From Termitomyces sp. T153 (lineage: Eukaryota; Basidiomycota; Agaricomycetes; Agaricales; Lyophyllaceae): a stretch of DNA of 64,000 bases. The position numbers and the translations under genes were made by a program. The stretch is from contig JACKQL020000002.1 of assembly GCA_018296165.2 (NCBI GenBank), forward strand, positions 496,001 to 560,000, given 5' to 3'. This document shows positions 46,890 through 58,291 of this stretch, one piece after another. The notes beneath the pieces were generated by a model. The model searched no databases. It saw only the letters and a list, made by a program, of their open reading frames with translations, and had not been told where the DNA came from. How positions within the stretch are numbered: position 1 is the stretch's first letter; each line of letters begins with the position of its first letter.

Positions 46890-48100
46890 GTTATTATTGA
46901 ACACTGAACAGATTTCGAGTTTCCGAGGTCTTCGCTAGTGCGATCCCAGCGAATATATTACAGTAATGGCTGAGCGCGGCGCCTATAAGACAACAAAACA
47001 ATAACTAATGAAGTAATATAAATCAGCGAATAAGTCGGAGGGAGAGGAGGGTGGGTGAGTGAAAAATGGGCGAAGAAAACCTAATGAAAGAAATAATGAG
47101 TGATTTGGTGAGAGAGCAACGTTCGGTTACTCGACGAGCTAGCCTTACTATGGAAGATTGAAGACTGTGCCGTGGTACTAGCCTAAACCGTATAAATATT
47201 CAATTTTCTGGGGTGAGAAATACTCATCGGTGAGGTGAAATTGTCTTACCGTGCAGAGTATTGTAAACGAAAAGGAGGAATACTCACAGCTTGTTCTGAT
47301 AGTCTCCATGCAGAATGGTGTCCCCAGTTACATATTCTATTCTATGGTGAAAGAGCGGCTAAGCGCTCACCTGCGCTGCATTGATGAGAACAGCGAAGAA
47401 GTGAGACTCGTCGGCCCTACTGTCATCAGCATAGCCTCAGCCAATACAATGGCACCATGCCGACAACGGCCTGAAGTCACCCGTGGGGACGCACACAGGA
47501 TGTCTAAGTATGCGCCTGTTTCAGAACCTGCATTTGATCTCTGCTGTTCGACGGCACTGACGAAAAGGTTTTTAGCGCAATCTGGATCGCTAGCGCAATA
47601 CCGGCAGATATATTATAGTGATGGCTGAATGCGGCGGTTATGAAGGCTGTTTAGAGTGAGGAGGGATGATGAAGCAGGTCATACAGGCAATTTCATATTC
47701 CCGATACGGTAGAAATGTGTTTTTTTTTGTCCGTACCAACCACTAGAGGTTGATTTTTTCAGCATCAGGTCATGCGATTTACATCATTTTGGCATGACCC
47801 GACAAAGCAATTCCACACGTTTTCCAATACAATCTACGTGAGTTAGCATTGGATCTAGAGCTTTCAATGAGCCGCTCTTTTGCTTAGAGTTCAGCTAGAA
47901 TGAGTATATCGCTCGTCGGGAGGGTTCCTTGAGCTGGTCTCAAGCATCTGACTGGTGCCCCGTTAAATTCCCTCGTGCCGGAAAAACGGCTACTAAAAAT
48001 TGTATAAGGGTGTGGCGGGTGGGTAACGTGAAATGTTAGACGTCAAGTCACTATGAATTATCAAGCTCTCATTGAGATGTGATTTACTCAGGATGATGAA
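46890..48100. other. Intergenic host DNA with a diverged direct repeat
   Basis: GCGAATATATTACAGTAATG near 46952 and GCAGATATATTATAGTGATG near 47604 lie in similar contexts (GGCTGARYGCGGCG follows both). A 125-codon open stretch at 47251-47628 has no recognisable motif and may be chance. No other gene is supported. Confidence 0.45.
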
Positions 48101-50341
48101 AGATATACCCACCTAGAGAGAAATCGTCGATGTGATTTATTGTCACGACGGCTCCTACCTTTTACTAGGAAGGAAAACCGAAAATACAGAGAAAAAGTAC
48201 TTGCCCTAATATACCCAAACAATGCTGAAAACTGTAGGCTAAGGGAAGTACTTACTGTATTCTGAACACCAATGAACTCCCAACGACGAGAACCAGCAGC
48301 AAGAGCTAACAAGAATGAAGTCAATGAGACCTCGACATGTCAATGATCGAAATCGATCAGTACTGACAGCTGAGGCTCGCCTAACAGGTGGCAGTGCCAG
48401 CTCGGATTGGTTACGTCAGCACAACAACCGCCTCCCTCCCTCGATTAACATATGGAAATTGACCCTCAACTGGACCTAGAAGGACTGGAGACTAGGGAAG
48501 GAATCTGGGAGGGGAAGGAACCGTGAACAGATGAGGGGAGTGAGGGCTGAGCCTTTGCCAAGCACGCAGAGCCACAAAAATTGTTGGTGTTGGGCAACAA
48601 AGGGCCGGAATGACAACAGGAGCATGCATGGGGCATTGTGGTCCGTGCATGGAGATGGTGGTATAAAAGGGAGGGGGGATTTTGAGTCTGACAAGCAGTG
48701 TTTGGCATGTGGCTCAGAATCCCCAGAGCCCCAGAGAGTGAATTACCTAGGCTTACAATGTGAACTAGGCTTCATTATTAGGTCTTATTGATTATTGAAC
48801 TCATAATTATTTGTTTGGACTACTGTTTGAACTTATACTTAAATCAATCCTAATCAAATCTCAACTATATGATACAAATAATGTGCTATCAAGTGTACTT
48901 TGAGCCCTCAAACCTGTTGATTTGCACTTGTTTGGTCAAGTCTCTAAGACAAACAAAGACAAACCTCTGCATTTTGCATCATCTGGAGCCCACCACAACA
49001 GGTTCATTTACACTTTTAATACACACTTTTGGGTCTCCTTTCTTGGAGTCCATTTCAGAGACTATATCATTAGTTTTGCTCCATGAGGCTCTTGGCCAGG
49101 TTCTGTCACAACCTGGTTTCCAGAGACACTGTAAGTGTACCTGATCTGCCACAAAACCAATCACATCAGTGAACAAAGAACAAGAAACCAGAGAGGATAT
49201 CTGTCAGGTTCCGCTGACCACAGGGGCTCAGCTACACTGGGTGAGTCCTTACTAGGCGGACATGATTCCCTGCACTGACAACTGGGCACTCAGAGGTGTT
49301 CCAAACACTGGGGACTTGTGAAGATAGTTAGTGGGAGTTGATCCAAGCAGGTCCGGGGAGGTCTGGAGGAGTAGAGGATGAGTTGCAGGGAAGGGGGATG
49401 GGCTTGGTGGGGTTCAGGCATAAGTCTGTATGTGAGTATTGCGGGTGCAGAGGAAGCGGAGGCTACACGAATGACAGGAGCAGAGCCAGAGTTCTGATGG
49501 GGGATCAATGGGAATTGATAGGGCTCAGAGCCAAGCATGTAGCGAGGTCCGGAGTTGGTGAAAGAGTGTTGGAGGTTTGTAATGGTAATTGCAGAGTTCA
49601 TGAGGGTGTTATGGTTGAGAGGACTTGAACACAATAGACAGAATCAAGCAAGATGAGATGGAGTTGAATGAAATGAGACAGAGATGAGATGGGAATGAGA
49701 ATAGATTCAGGCAGAGACATGGAATGATAACAAAATGATAACAGAATAGAGACAAGATAAGACTGGGAGACTGAGAATAAGGAAAATGGGACACAGAACA
49801 CAAAACACGAGAAGAAACAATCAGAAACACATCAGGCAAGGTAGGTAGATAGATAATCTCAAGACTAGAGTATGAGGAGCTACTCTACATCTTATATACT
49901 GACTACTGAGGAGCTCCAGGGATGTTGGCCATGGTGGCAGGGCTTGGCAGAGCTTGACAGAGTCGATGGGTGTTGGTTACGACTAGAGGGTGGGCCGTGT
50001 CAATATGTTGATGGGATCAATTGTTGATGCAGTCCATTCTGAAGTTGTTGTGATGCTCCAGGGTAAGTCGGAGGGGCCAGGGTGTCGAGTTGATGATGTG
50101 TAATGGGGTCAGGCACAGCGGGGGAGTGGTCCCAGGGGCTCAGGAAGTCCAGGGGAAGCGCCGGCGGCTGTGGGGAAGACGTCGGAGTTGGCCAGGGGGC
50201 CATTGGAGTTAGCCGAGAAGGTGCCAGAGTTAGCCAGAGTAGGCGCGGAGTGCTGGAGAAGTTCGACAAAGCGTCGGGGGGTTCTGGGGGAGCGGGGGTT
50301 TGTTGGGCGGTGTACAGGGCTTCAGGGAACGGGTCGTGACA
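48101..50341. repeat. Left arm of a large inverted repeat
   Basis: Reverse complement of 62701-64000 plus 50928-51866 (the right arm with the 10.8-kb element removed). Positions in the outer 1.3 kb pair with a constant sum of 112101, so there is no net indel, and only rare base differences are seen. The repeat may extend past the window on the right. It contains unassigned DNA (48101-49201) and a family A LTR. Confidence 0.92.
49202..50341 (-). repeat. Family A LTR in the left arm
   Basis: TGTCAGGTTCCGCTGACC...GGGTCGTGACA. Its outer flank is the same GATATC junction as the right-arm LTR, but its inner flank GGCAG does not match, so it is not an independent insertion at this site. Confidence 0.85.
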
Positions 50342-50927
50342 GGCAGGGCAAGGCCTGCGTTTTCAATGCACCCTCTGTGTGCTCATGATGTGACACTTCC
50401 ATTTGCCTTCCATGTTGCACAAGCCACAAGAAGTGCTCGATCTTGTTGGAGTGGTGAGCAGCATTGGAAGTAGGAGAGGTCTTGGTAGGAGAAGGGAGTG
50501 CAGAAGCTGTAGCTTTACTAGGGCCCAACATAGCAGTCCTATATCCAGAGTTTTTTGACAAGACATGACAATATCTCTATGCAAGTTGCACACAGACAAC
50601 AATCACAGTAGCCAGACAGCCAGTCCAGGTGATAAACAAAAATTGGTGTGAAGTTTTCAGATCCCAGTCAACAAGCTGCACTAACTCCCATGACCTGTTG
50701 GAATCTGCACTGGGGGCACCTAGATATCATAGATACTGTAAGTAATCTGACCTTAGTCTTTGTGATAGAAACAACTGAGTTATGTACCTAGATATCATGG
50801 ATACTGTAAGTAATCCAACTAGTACATATCAGTAAAGTATTTTAGTACAAAATACTAATTGGCTCACCCTCACTCTTTATGATAGAAACAACTGAGGGTG
50901 CCCATAGACATGTCAAGATATAGATAT
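50342..50927. other. 586-bp spacer between the inverted arms
   Basis: CpG-poor. Minus-strand pieces such as ACATWKANGSVTS are too short to assign. Two near-copies of ACCTAGATATCATRGATACTGTAAGTAATC occur at 50719 and 50787, a 68-bp-spaced direct repeat. Confidence 0.45.
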
Positions 50928-51866
50928 TGTCACAACCCATCCCCTGGACCCCCATACATCGCCCAACAAACCCCTGTTCCTCCAGAACCTCCCCCAACGC
51001 TCTGTCAAACTTCCCCAGCACTCCACACCTACTCCGGCTAACTCCGACGCATTCTCAGCTAACTCCGACGGCCCCCTGGCCAACTGCAATGTCTTCCCCA
51101 CAGCTGCCGGCACTTTCCCTGGATCTCCTGAGCCCCTGGGACCACTCCCCCGCCATGCCTGACCCCATTGCACATCATTGACTCGACACCCTGGCTCCTC
51201 CGACTTACCCTGGAGCATCACAACAACTTCAGAATGGACCGCGTCAACAATTGATCCCATCAACATATTGATGTGGCCCACCCTCTGGTTGTAACCAACA
51301 CCCGTCGACTCCATCGAGCTCCGCCAAGCCCTGCCACCACAGCCAATGTTCCCAGAGCTCTTCAGTAGTCAGTATATAAGGTGTAGAGTAGCTCTTCATA
51401 CTCTAGTCTTGAGATTACCTACCTACCTTGCCTGATGTGTTTCTGATTGTTTCTTCTCGTGTTTTGTGTTCTGTGTCCCATTTTCCTTATTCTCAGTCTC
51501 CCAGTCTTATCTTGTCTCTATTCTGTTATCATTTTGTTATCATTCCATGTCTCTGCCTGAATCTATTCTCATTCCCATCTCATCTCTGTCTCATTTCATT
51601 CAACTCCATCTCATCTTGCTTGATTCTGTCTATTGTGTTCAAGTCCTCTCAACCATAACACCCTCATGAACTCTGCAATTACCATTACAAACCTCCAACA
51701 CTCTTTCACCAACTCCAGACCTCGCTACATGCTTGGCTCTGAGCCCTATCAATCCTCATTGATCCCCCATCAGAACTCTGGCTCCGCTCCTGTCATTTGT
51801 GTAGCCTCCACTTCCTCTGCACCCGCAATACTCACATACAGACTTATGCCTGAACCCCACCAAGCC
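50928..51866 (+). repeat. Family A LTR in the right arm, first part
   Basis: Starts TGTCACAACCCATCC after GATAT (50923-50927). It is split by the 10.8-kb element at 51867 and continues at 62701-62899, followed by the matching GATAT (62900-62904). The intact target duplication marks this as the original insertion. Confidence 0.9.
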
Positions 51867-52859
51867 TGTCAGGTTCCACTGACGACGGGGGCTCAGTACA
51901 CTGGCAAGTCCTTACTAGGCGGATGCGATGTCCTGCGCTTATAACCAGGCGTCCGGAGTTGGAGCGGAGGTGGGGGCGAGGGGCCCCTAGGGAGAGCGGC
52001 CCGAGTAAGTCCTGAGTGATTCGGAGGGGTCTAAGACCGGAGGTACTGATCGTCGACCCAGGGCGGGTGTCAGGGCTAGTTAGTGGGCGCACAAGTAGAT
52101 TGCGGGGTAGGCGGAGGCTTCTCGGTTGATGGGGGGTGGGGTCGGAGTTGGACAGGGGATTACCGGGGCTTGGTGGGTTCCGGGGCCAAGCGGGTAGCGA
52201 GGTCCGGAGTTGTCGTTAAGAATGTTCAGGTCGTGGCGCGTGCGCGGAGTTTGTACTGACGTAGGGAGCAAGGGAACTTCAGAGGAACAAAGGAAATATG
52301 TACAGTCGAGATGAGACGGAGACAAGACGAGACTGAGAAAAGATAGATTCGAAACCTAGAAACAGAAATAGATACGAGACGAGAGACAAAACATAGGAAA
52401 CCGGTAAAATGTAATATCAAGACTAAAGTTCGAGGAGTTATTCTATGACTTATATACCGACTACTGGGTGCCTCCGAGGGTGGCGGATATGATGGCGGGG
52501 GTCGACGGAGCTGTGCTGAGTTGACGGGTGTCGGGTACAATCCGAGGTCGGGCTGCGGCTGTATTCTGATGGGATCAGTTGGGGGCGCGGCCGCTCCGGG
52601 AACATTGTGACACTCCGGAACGGGTCGGGTAAACTAGGGTAGGGGGTCGGGGACGTATGACGTGGCCAGGAACGGTGGGGGAAGGTTTCAAGGGGGTGTT
52701 GATGGCTACAGAGAGGGAGTTGCCGTCGGGGTTTGCCGGAGAAGCGTCGGAGTTGTCCAGTGTGGGCGTCAAAAGTGTGGGCGGGGTCCCAGGGAGTTAG
52801 GCGGGAAATCGGGAGGGGTTGGGAGCAGTGTCTAGGGAGCTAGGGAGCGGGTCGTGACA
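51867..52859 (-). repeat. 3' LTR of the family A element
   Basis: 993 bp. It differs from the 5' LTR by one 7-bp indel (near 51985) and about sixteen base changes, nearly all at CpG. Confidence 0.95.
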
Positions 52860-52862
52860 TCA

Positions 52863-52871
52863 CCCCCCCTT
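52863..52871 (-). other. Polypurine tract
   Basis: AAGGGGGGG on the minus strand, three bases from the 3' LTR edge. This is the primer for the second DNA strand. Confidence 0.75.
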
Positions 52872-52934
52872 CAGCGTCGAGACCCTCGAGACGCGGGGAG
52901 CGAGTCGGGGACCAGTAGGGCGTGGGAATCGAAG

Positions 52935-52952
52935 TTGATCAATATTGATCAA
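52935..52952. promoter_or_regulatory. Perfect 18-bp palindrome upstream of the accessory gene
   Basis: TTGATCAATATTGATCAA reads the same on both strands. It lies between the polypurine tract and the accessory gene, 121 bases before its ATG. A dimeric regulator's site, perhaps for the gene's own product, is inference. Confidence 0.55.
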
Positions 52953-53018
52953 ACCACAGCAAGCGGTGGCGGCATGGGGAAGGAAGTCGAGGTGCAGCCG
53001 CCGTTCGTCAGGGGCCCC

Positions 53019-53040
53019 TTCTTAACTTATTAAAAGGGGT
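53019..53040 (+). promoter_or_regulatory. Possible core promoter of the accessory gene
   Basis: The A/T stretch CTTATTAAAAGGGG, just over 30 bases before the ATG at 53073, is the only TATA-like word in this GC-rich region. Confidence 0.35.
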
Positions 53041-53072
53041 GGACGCACCCAGGAGTCTGCCAGCTTGTTGCA

Positions 53073-54768
53073 ATGTCTTCTTCAGCTTATTCTCCCACAG
53101 CATCTAGGTCACCATCCCCGCCTTCCCAGCCGTCGTCCTCCGAAGATTTGGAGGGTCGCCGAGATCGCCGTTGGGTCGAGGCGATGTACCGTAGCCATGA
53201 GTGCCGCCCGTTCCATGTACCCCAGGACACTGATCGTCCCTTTGCAGAGTTGTCCGCGGCCATGGCTGGTCCCTCAGGGCCACCGTCTGGTGCGGATGCG
53301 ACGCAGCCCCCGGCGGGCGTGGTCACTTCTACGCGTTCCAAGTCTGGCATTCGCCCGGGGGTGGTCCGGCTTGTCCCAGAGGGTTCGAGGGTGGTCCAGG
53401 CGGAGGTGATGCCGGAGCAGTTTGCCAAGGCGGTGGGTCGGGCGAGGGGTCCCTCCACCCTCGAGTGGTGTCAGGCGGCGGCTCCGGTGAGTGGCTACTT
53501 AGCTTCATGTCTCCCGGACTAACATGCCCCTGCAGTGTGCGTCTTGTACCCGATGAGGGGAGCAGTGTGAGTTTGAGGAACCAGCATCGGGGGTATGGCG
53601 GGACACGTCGGTGTGCCTTCCGTGCCGTTCGCGGCACAAGAAGTGCTCCGTCACCCTGAGTTGGCAGGCCATTTGCGTCACGGCGGAGCAAGGGTGGGAC
53701 CAAGGTTGGGTCGCAGCGCAGCTGGAGGAAGGACGGAAGGGCAGGGTGTCGGGGAGGGGCTCCGGGGCTGGGGAAGGGGAACGGGTCAGCGCGCCTGTCA
53801 TGAAGGTGGGCCCTCCGCGGGGTGGACGGAAGGAGGGGGCCCCTTCCAGGCAGGAGAAAGGGAAACGGAGGGCGTCCCCTTCACCCGAGGCGGGTCCCAG
53901 TAAGCGGGCGCGGGGCGAGCAGGTGATGGGGGGCCCCCCTGGTTCCGCGGTGTATTCCCCTATGTCCGGAGCCCCCATTGAGCAGTCCGCGGACAGGTCG
54001 TGGTTGGTTGCGGAGGCCTATCTGCGGCGTTGGGTAGAGGGCTTGGAACGGTTGTTGGTCGTACGCAAGGAGGAGATTCAGGGGATATGGGAGGAGAGGG
54101 ACAGGGCTCGACAGGAGTTGGATGGGGTTCGGAGGGAACGGGACCTGGCGCGGAAAGACAAGGACGTCGCCGTCAGGACTGCCGCGGAGCGATTATCTCG
54201 TCTGCAGGAGTTGGAGGTGCGGATGGTGCATTTGCAGGCGCAGGTGGAGGTGGCAGAGGTGGCGACGCAGCAGGCAGGAGGCTCAGGGGTGCAGGAGACT
54301 CAGCAGGGTTCCAGCGCTGGGGAAGTCCGGGCAGCGGCGGAGAGGGCGCGGCGGCGGGAGGAGTGGCTTGCTAACGAGGCGGCCTCGGGCCGGCGAGGAG
54401 TGCTTCGTAAGTGGTCTTCCTGCTTTCTTCTCCTAAGCGCTGATTCGGGTTCCACAGACTGGGCCCGGGAGCATCACATCCTTCTCGACGGAGCGTCGGC
54501 AGTGCTGGGGTCCATCCATGATGGGTTGGCAAGGATGCCCGGGGACCTCCTGCCAGAGTTGGGTCAAGGGGTTACGCAGATGGGGCGCCTGTTGGCAGGG
54601 CATCGGCGGAGGGCGACGGCAGACCCCGGGGCATGGTGGGAGATAGCGACGGACGTGTGGGAACCGCTCCCCAGGCAACCCAAGGTTCTGGCGGCGGTAG
54701 TGGCACAGTTGGAGGTGTTCATGGTGGGAAGGGTAGCGGGGTTGGGGTTGGAGGAGGAGGGAGAGTGA
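53073..54768 (+). CDS. Retroelement accessory gene on the strand opposite to pol: Zn2Cys6-like cluster and coiled coil
   Basis: Three exons: 53073-53486, 53536-54406 and 54458-54768, with introns of 49 and 51 bp, total about 530 codons. Residues 1-138: Ser/Pro-rich start, then WVEAMYRSHECRPFHVPQD and MPEQFAKAVGRARGPSTLEW. Exon 2 opens on CASC and continues GEQCEF ... CLPCRSRHKKCS, giving C-x2-C-x6-C-x15-C-x2-C-x6-C with a basic end, the spacing of a Zn2Cys6 cluster. One in-frame TGA (53554-53556) lies inside it. A basic, Pro-rich linker follows, then a long charged coiled coil (about 54060-54290), then a helical C-terminus (LHWAREHHILLDGASAV). It ends 230 bases from the opposing end of pol. 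Homologues lie in families B and C. DNA binding is inferred; function unknown. Confidence 0.8.
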
Positions 54769-54998
54769 GGGGAATTCGGACCCCGTCGCTGACCTGTTCC
54801 CTGCCCATTTCTTGTTCGAGTATATACCTGTACACTGCTTGCTCCTATACAGTCTTCGGACCTTCTGCTGAGTGTGGGGAGTTTCAGATAGAGCGAGGAG
54901 AGGAGTAAGTGGAAACACGTAGGAGAGTATTGGTGGGAGTTGAATCCCTAGTGAACCCAGAGGCGGGGGTTACGCCCACTATTGCCATCTGTGTTGGG

Positions 54999-56558
54999 TC
55001 AGTCCCGGGGGTTCCGGGGCTTGGCGGGATTCCGTCGGTGGAAGTCCCAGAGTTTGTTGGGGGCCCTGTCGAGGTTCTTTCGGGGTTCCCACGTATCGTC
55101 CTCAGGTCCGTAGCCCTTCCAGCGGACCAAGTACTGGAGTCGGCCACGAACTACCCGGGAGTCGAGGATCTCGTTGACCTCGTAGTGATACTTGTCCTCG
55201 ACTTTGACGGGGGGCGGTTGGCTGAGGCGTTGGCCGGGGAAGGGGTCTGGAGCGTGCCTTTCAAGGAGTCGAACGTGGAACACAGGGTGGAGGCCCTTCA
55301 GACCTGGAGGCAGGTCGAGCTTGTAAGCGTGGGTGGAGACCTTCCGGAGGATCTTGAATGGGCCGAGGCATTTGTGGTCGAGTTTGATAGAAGGCCTCCG
55401 GGTCTTAAGATTTCGTCGGTCGAGCCAGACCAAGGTGCCGGGGGGCCAGTTGGGGGTCGGCTGGCGACGGGCGTTGGCGTGCTTGGAGTAGGCTTGGTTG
55501 GCGGTGTCAATCTTGTCCCGGAGGAATTGGTGGAGGGATCGGAGGTCCTCGGCGACTTTGTGGGCCACGTGGGAGGGGATGTCCTTGAGGGACAGCATGA
55601 GTCGGGGATTGTAGCCCTTGTTGGCATAAAAGGGGGAAACTCCGGTGGCGGAGTGAGGCGTGTTGTTGTAGGTGAATTTGGCGAGGGGGAGCTCCGCGCG
55701 CCAGTCATTCTGTAAATAGTTAACGTAGAGGCAAAGATACTGTTCTAACGTCTGGTTTACACGCTCGGTTTGCCCATTGGTTTCCGGGTGGTAGGCGGTA
55801 GAGAGGCTGGTTTTGATCTCAAGTGCCTTGCACAGCGATTGCCAGAAATGAGATATGAATAGGGGTCCACGGTCGGAGACAATGTCGTCGGGAAGTCCGT
55901 GTTTGGAGAATACGTGTTCTAGAAATAGTTTGGCGAAATCCGGGGCGGTGTCAGTGGTGTGGCAGGGAATAAAGAGGGCTTGCTTGGTAAGGCGGCAGAT
56001 GACGACAAAAATTGCGTCAAAACCTTCGGAGTTGGGGAGTTCGACGATATGATCCATCGATATTGAAGACCAGGGGCGGCGACCAACGGGGAGGGGTTTC
56101 AGTAATCCATGGGGGCGATGGCGGGGGACTTTGGCCTGTAGGCAGGGTTCGCAGGCCCTCACGTATCGCGTGACGTCCTTCTTCATTCCTGGCCAAAAAT
56201 AAGTCCGGGAGATGAGTTGAAGGGTCTTACGAATTCCCGGGTGCCCCCAGAGTTTGTGATTGTGGTGCTGCCGGAGTATGTCGAGGCAAATGGACTTGTG
56301 GTCTGGGGCGTAGATTTGTCCACTTCGGAGCAGCAGGCGGTGGTCCGGGGATAGCGAAAAGGGGTTGTCTATGCTCGACTTGTCGGGGTTGTTGCGGGGG
56401 TCGTGCTGGTTGAAGAAGGGGTCCGGGGGTGAATTCCTGATTTGCTGGAGGATTCCTTCTTTGTTTAAAATCAGCACGGCATGTAGATGTTTGGGTGGGA
56501 TTACCACTCGATGGTTGAATGCATTTTGTTCGGTTTCGAACGATTTCTTTGGATACAC
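54999..56558 (-). CDS. Integrase with C-terminal chromodomain (family A pol, last part)
   Basis: Open over 519 codons in the same frame as the RT segment at 56835-57590. It holds [16 protein letters not shown] ... CEPCLQ (HHCC zinc domain), a catalytic core with SMDHI (Asp), SDRGPLF (Asp) and [12 protein letters not shown] (Glu), then a GPY/F-like stretch ([13 protein letters not shown]). The chromodomain ([34 protein letters not shown]) ends 20 residues from the stop. All key residues look present. In chromoviruses this domain directs insertion to marked chromatin. It would be made as part of the Gag-Pol polyprotein, so this open segment is not a stand-alone gene. Confidence 0.9.
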   Translation of the reverse strand: MYPKKSFETEQNAFNHRVVIPPKHLHAVLILNKEGILQQIRNSPPDPFFNQHDPRNNPDKSSIDNPFSLSPDHRLLLRSGQIYAPDHKSICLDILRQHHNHKLWGHPGIRKTLQLISRTYFWPGMKKDVTRYVRACEPCLQAKVPRHRPHGLLKPLPVGRRPWSSISMDHIVELPNSEGFDAIFVVICRLTKQALFIPCHTTDTAPDFAKLFLEHVFSKHGLPDDIVSDRGPLFISHFWQSLCKALEIKTSLSTAYHPETNGQTERVNQTLEQYLCLYVNYLQNDWRAELPLAKFTYNNTPHSATGVSPFYANKGYNPRLMLSLKDIPSHVAHKVAEDLRSLHQFLRDKIDTANQAYSKHANARRQPTPNWPPGTLVWLDRRNLKTRRPSIKLDHKCLGPFKILRKVSTHAYKLDLPPGLKGLHPVFHVRLLERHAPDPFPGQRLSQPPPVKVEDKYHYEVNEILDSRVVRGRLQYLVRWKGYGPEDDTWEPRKNLDRAPNKLWDFHRRNPAKPRNPRD

Positions 56559-56559
56559 A

Positions 56560-56834
56560 TCAGGTCTCCGAGTGAGGGCATCGGGCTTTGCGCCGAGTTG
56601 CCCGGGGCGGTAGTGAATGGTAAAATCGTACTCTGAAAGGGTTTCGGACCATCAAGCCTGGCGGCGGCTGAGCTGTTTCGTGGTTGTGAAGTATTGCAGG
56701 TTGTTGTGATTGGAGTAGACTTGGATGCGGTGCGGGGACCCTTCGAGGTAGGCCCGCCACTGACGAAAGGCTTCAACAATTGCGAGGAGTTCCTTGTCGT
56801 AAATGTCATAGTTGAGTTCCGCTGGGATCATCGA
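56560..56834 (-). pseudogene. RNase H segment of family A pol
   Basis: Continues from RT after a TGA at 56835-56837. It reads [40 protein letters not shown] and [15 protein letters not shown], then TGA at 56652-56654, then [20 protein letters not shown]. The SNHNNL motif has Asn where the family has Asp. Removes RNA from the RNA-DNA hybrid in active relatives. Confidence 0.75.
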
Positions 56835-57590
56835 TCAGGTGTAGAAGGCGATGGGGCGGAGATCCTTGCCCTCCAAGTTTGACTGGGAGAGTATCCCGGC
56901 GATAGCGTAGTCGGAGGCATCACATTCGAGCACGATCGGTAGGGAGGGGTCGAAATGGCGGAGGACCGGAGCGGAGGTGAAAGCCTTCTTCAGGAGGAGG
57001 AATATGCCCTGGCACTTGCTGTCCCAATCCCAAGGGGTGTCCTTCCTTGTGAGCTGGTTGAGGGGTTTGGTGATTCCGGAGTAGTTGTCAATGAAGCGGC
57101 AATAGAGGTTAGCAAACCCCAAGAATGACTGTACCTCCTTGACGTTCCGCGGGGAGGGCCAGTTGAGTATTGCGTCGACCTTGGCGGGGTCCATGCGCAC
57201 ACCGTCGGGGGTGACGATGACCCCGAGATATTCGACTTCCGCTGTGTGGAATGAGCACTTTTTGGGTTTAGCATGAAGGTGATACTCTCGGAGTTGTTCC
57301 AGGACACGGCGGACGTGCTCCAAATGCTCCGCCGGCGAATTTGAGTAGATCAGGATATTGTCCAAATATACGATGACAAAGACGTTGTTCATGTCATGAA
57401 AGATGTCGTTCATGAAGTACTGGAAGGTGGCGGGGGAGTTAGTCATTCCGAAGGGCATTACAAGATACTCAAAGAGGCCGTAGCGGGTGCAAAAGGCGGT
57501 CTTCCACTCATGCCCCGGGGCGATCCGGACGTTGTTGTAGCCGGAACAAAGGTTGATTTTTCCGTATAAATCTTGGCGCTGCAAAGGCAA
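56835..57590 (-). pseudogene. Reverse transcriptase palm and thumb (family A)
   Basis: 251 codons. [40 protein letters not shown], then VYLDNILIYS, where the second Asp of the YLDD active site is Asn (57357-57359). The upstream KINLCSGY also has Asn for the first catalytic Asp. Connection domain: FLGFANLYCRFIDNYSGITK. It is joined to the N-terminal half by a one-base frame change near 57560-57590. It is inactive. Confidence 0.85.
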
Positions 57591-58291
57591 TCAACAAGGT
57601 CTCCAATTAAGGGGAGGGGGTACCGGTTCTTTTTGGTGACTTTGTTGAGTCCCCGATAATCCACACAGAGTCGGAGGGATCCGTCTTTTTTCTTGGCAAA
57701 CAAAACCGGAGCACCAGCCGTGGAGATCGAGGAACATATGAAACCTTTGCCGAGCATGTCGTCGAGGTATTCCTTCAGGGCCCGGAGCTCGATTTTGGAC
57801 ATGTTGTAGATCTTGCCAAATGGGGGTGAGGTGCCTTCTTCGAGGTCGATCTGGTGGTCGTAGGAGCGGTGCGGAGGGAGTTCCTTGGCACTTCCTTTGG
57901 AGAACACGTCAGCGAACTTATGATACTCCGGGGGAACTACTTCGGATAGGATCTGTTCCTCTGTCTTCTTTTCTGGCGTGGTAGTCCCTGCGCGGAGGTA
58001 TTCCTCCAGTAGGGCTGGAGTGACTTGCAACTGGAAGGCGGGGGTGCCTTCTTGTAGGAGGCGCGCGAAGGGGACGGCGCCGATGATTTTAATGTCAAGG
58101 TTTCCGGAGTTGACGGGGCTGGGTCCCATAGGTGTAGCAGTCGGATCCGGGGTGGCGTCAGGGTCCGGGATAGGCTGGAAGCAGAGGTGGATGGTAGCTG
58201 CTAAGCTCGCTTCAGGGCCGGGGAATTGCATGGTAAGGTTCTTCCAGTTGATGTCGGGGTTGACGTCTTGCAGCCACGGGAGTCCGAGCAC
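57458..58291 (-). pseudogene. Second protease end and reverse transcriptase N-terminus (family A)
   Basis: Begins with [17 protein letters not shown], the end of protease domain 2. A linker ([20 protein letters not shown]) follows, then [40 protein letters not shown] and [20 protein letters not shown], the RT finger region. The frame then shifts before the palm. It overlaps the next segment by about 130 bases because of that shift. Confidence 0.8.

Noticed and set aside
47251..47628. 125-codon open stretch in host DNA
   Set aside because: No recognisable domain, signal or splice context; could be chance at this length.
53087..53978. Long minus-strand frames overlapping the accessory gene (123, 124 and 157 codons)
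   Set aside because: GC-rich shadow frames. The plus strand has consistent splice sites, a cysteine cluster and a coiled coil; the minus frames have no motif and lie beyond the end of pol.
55298..55708. 136-codon minus-strand frame inside integrase
   Set aside because: It is a different frame from the one carrying DDE and chromodomain motifs; no motif of its own.
54909..55715. 268-codon plus-strand frame opposite the chromodomain
   Set aside because: Mirror of the coding frame on the minus strand in GC-rich DNA; composition is Val/Gly-rich with no motif.
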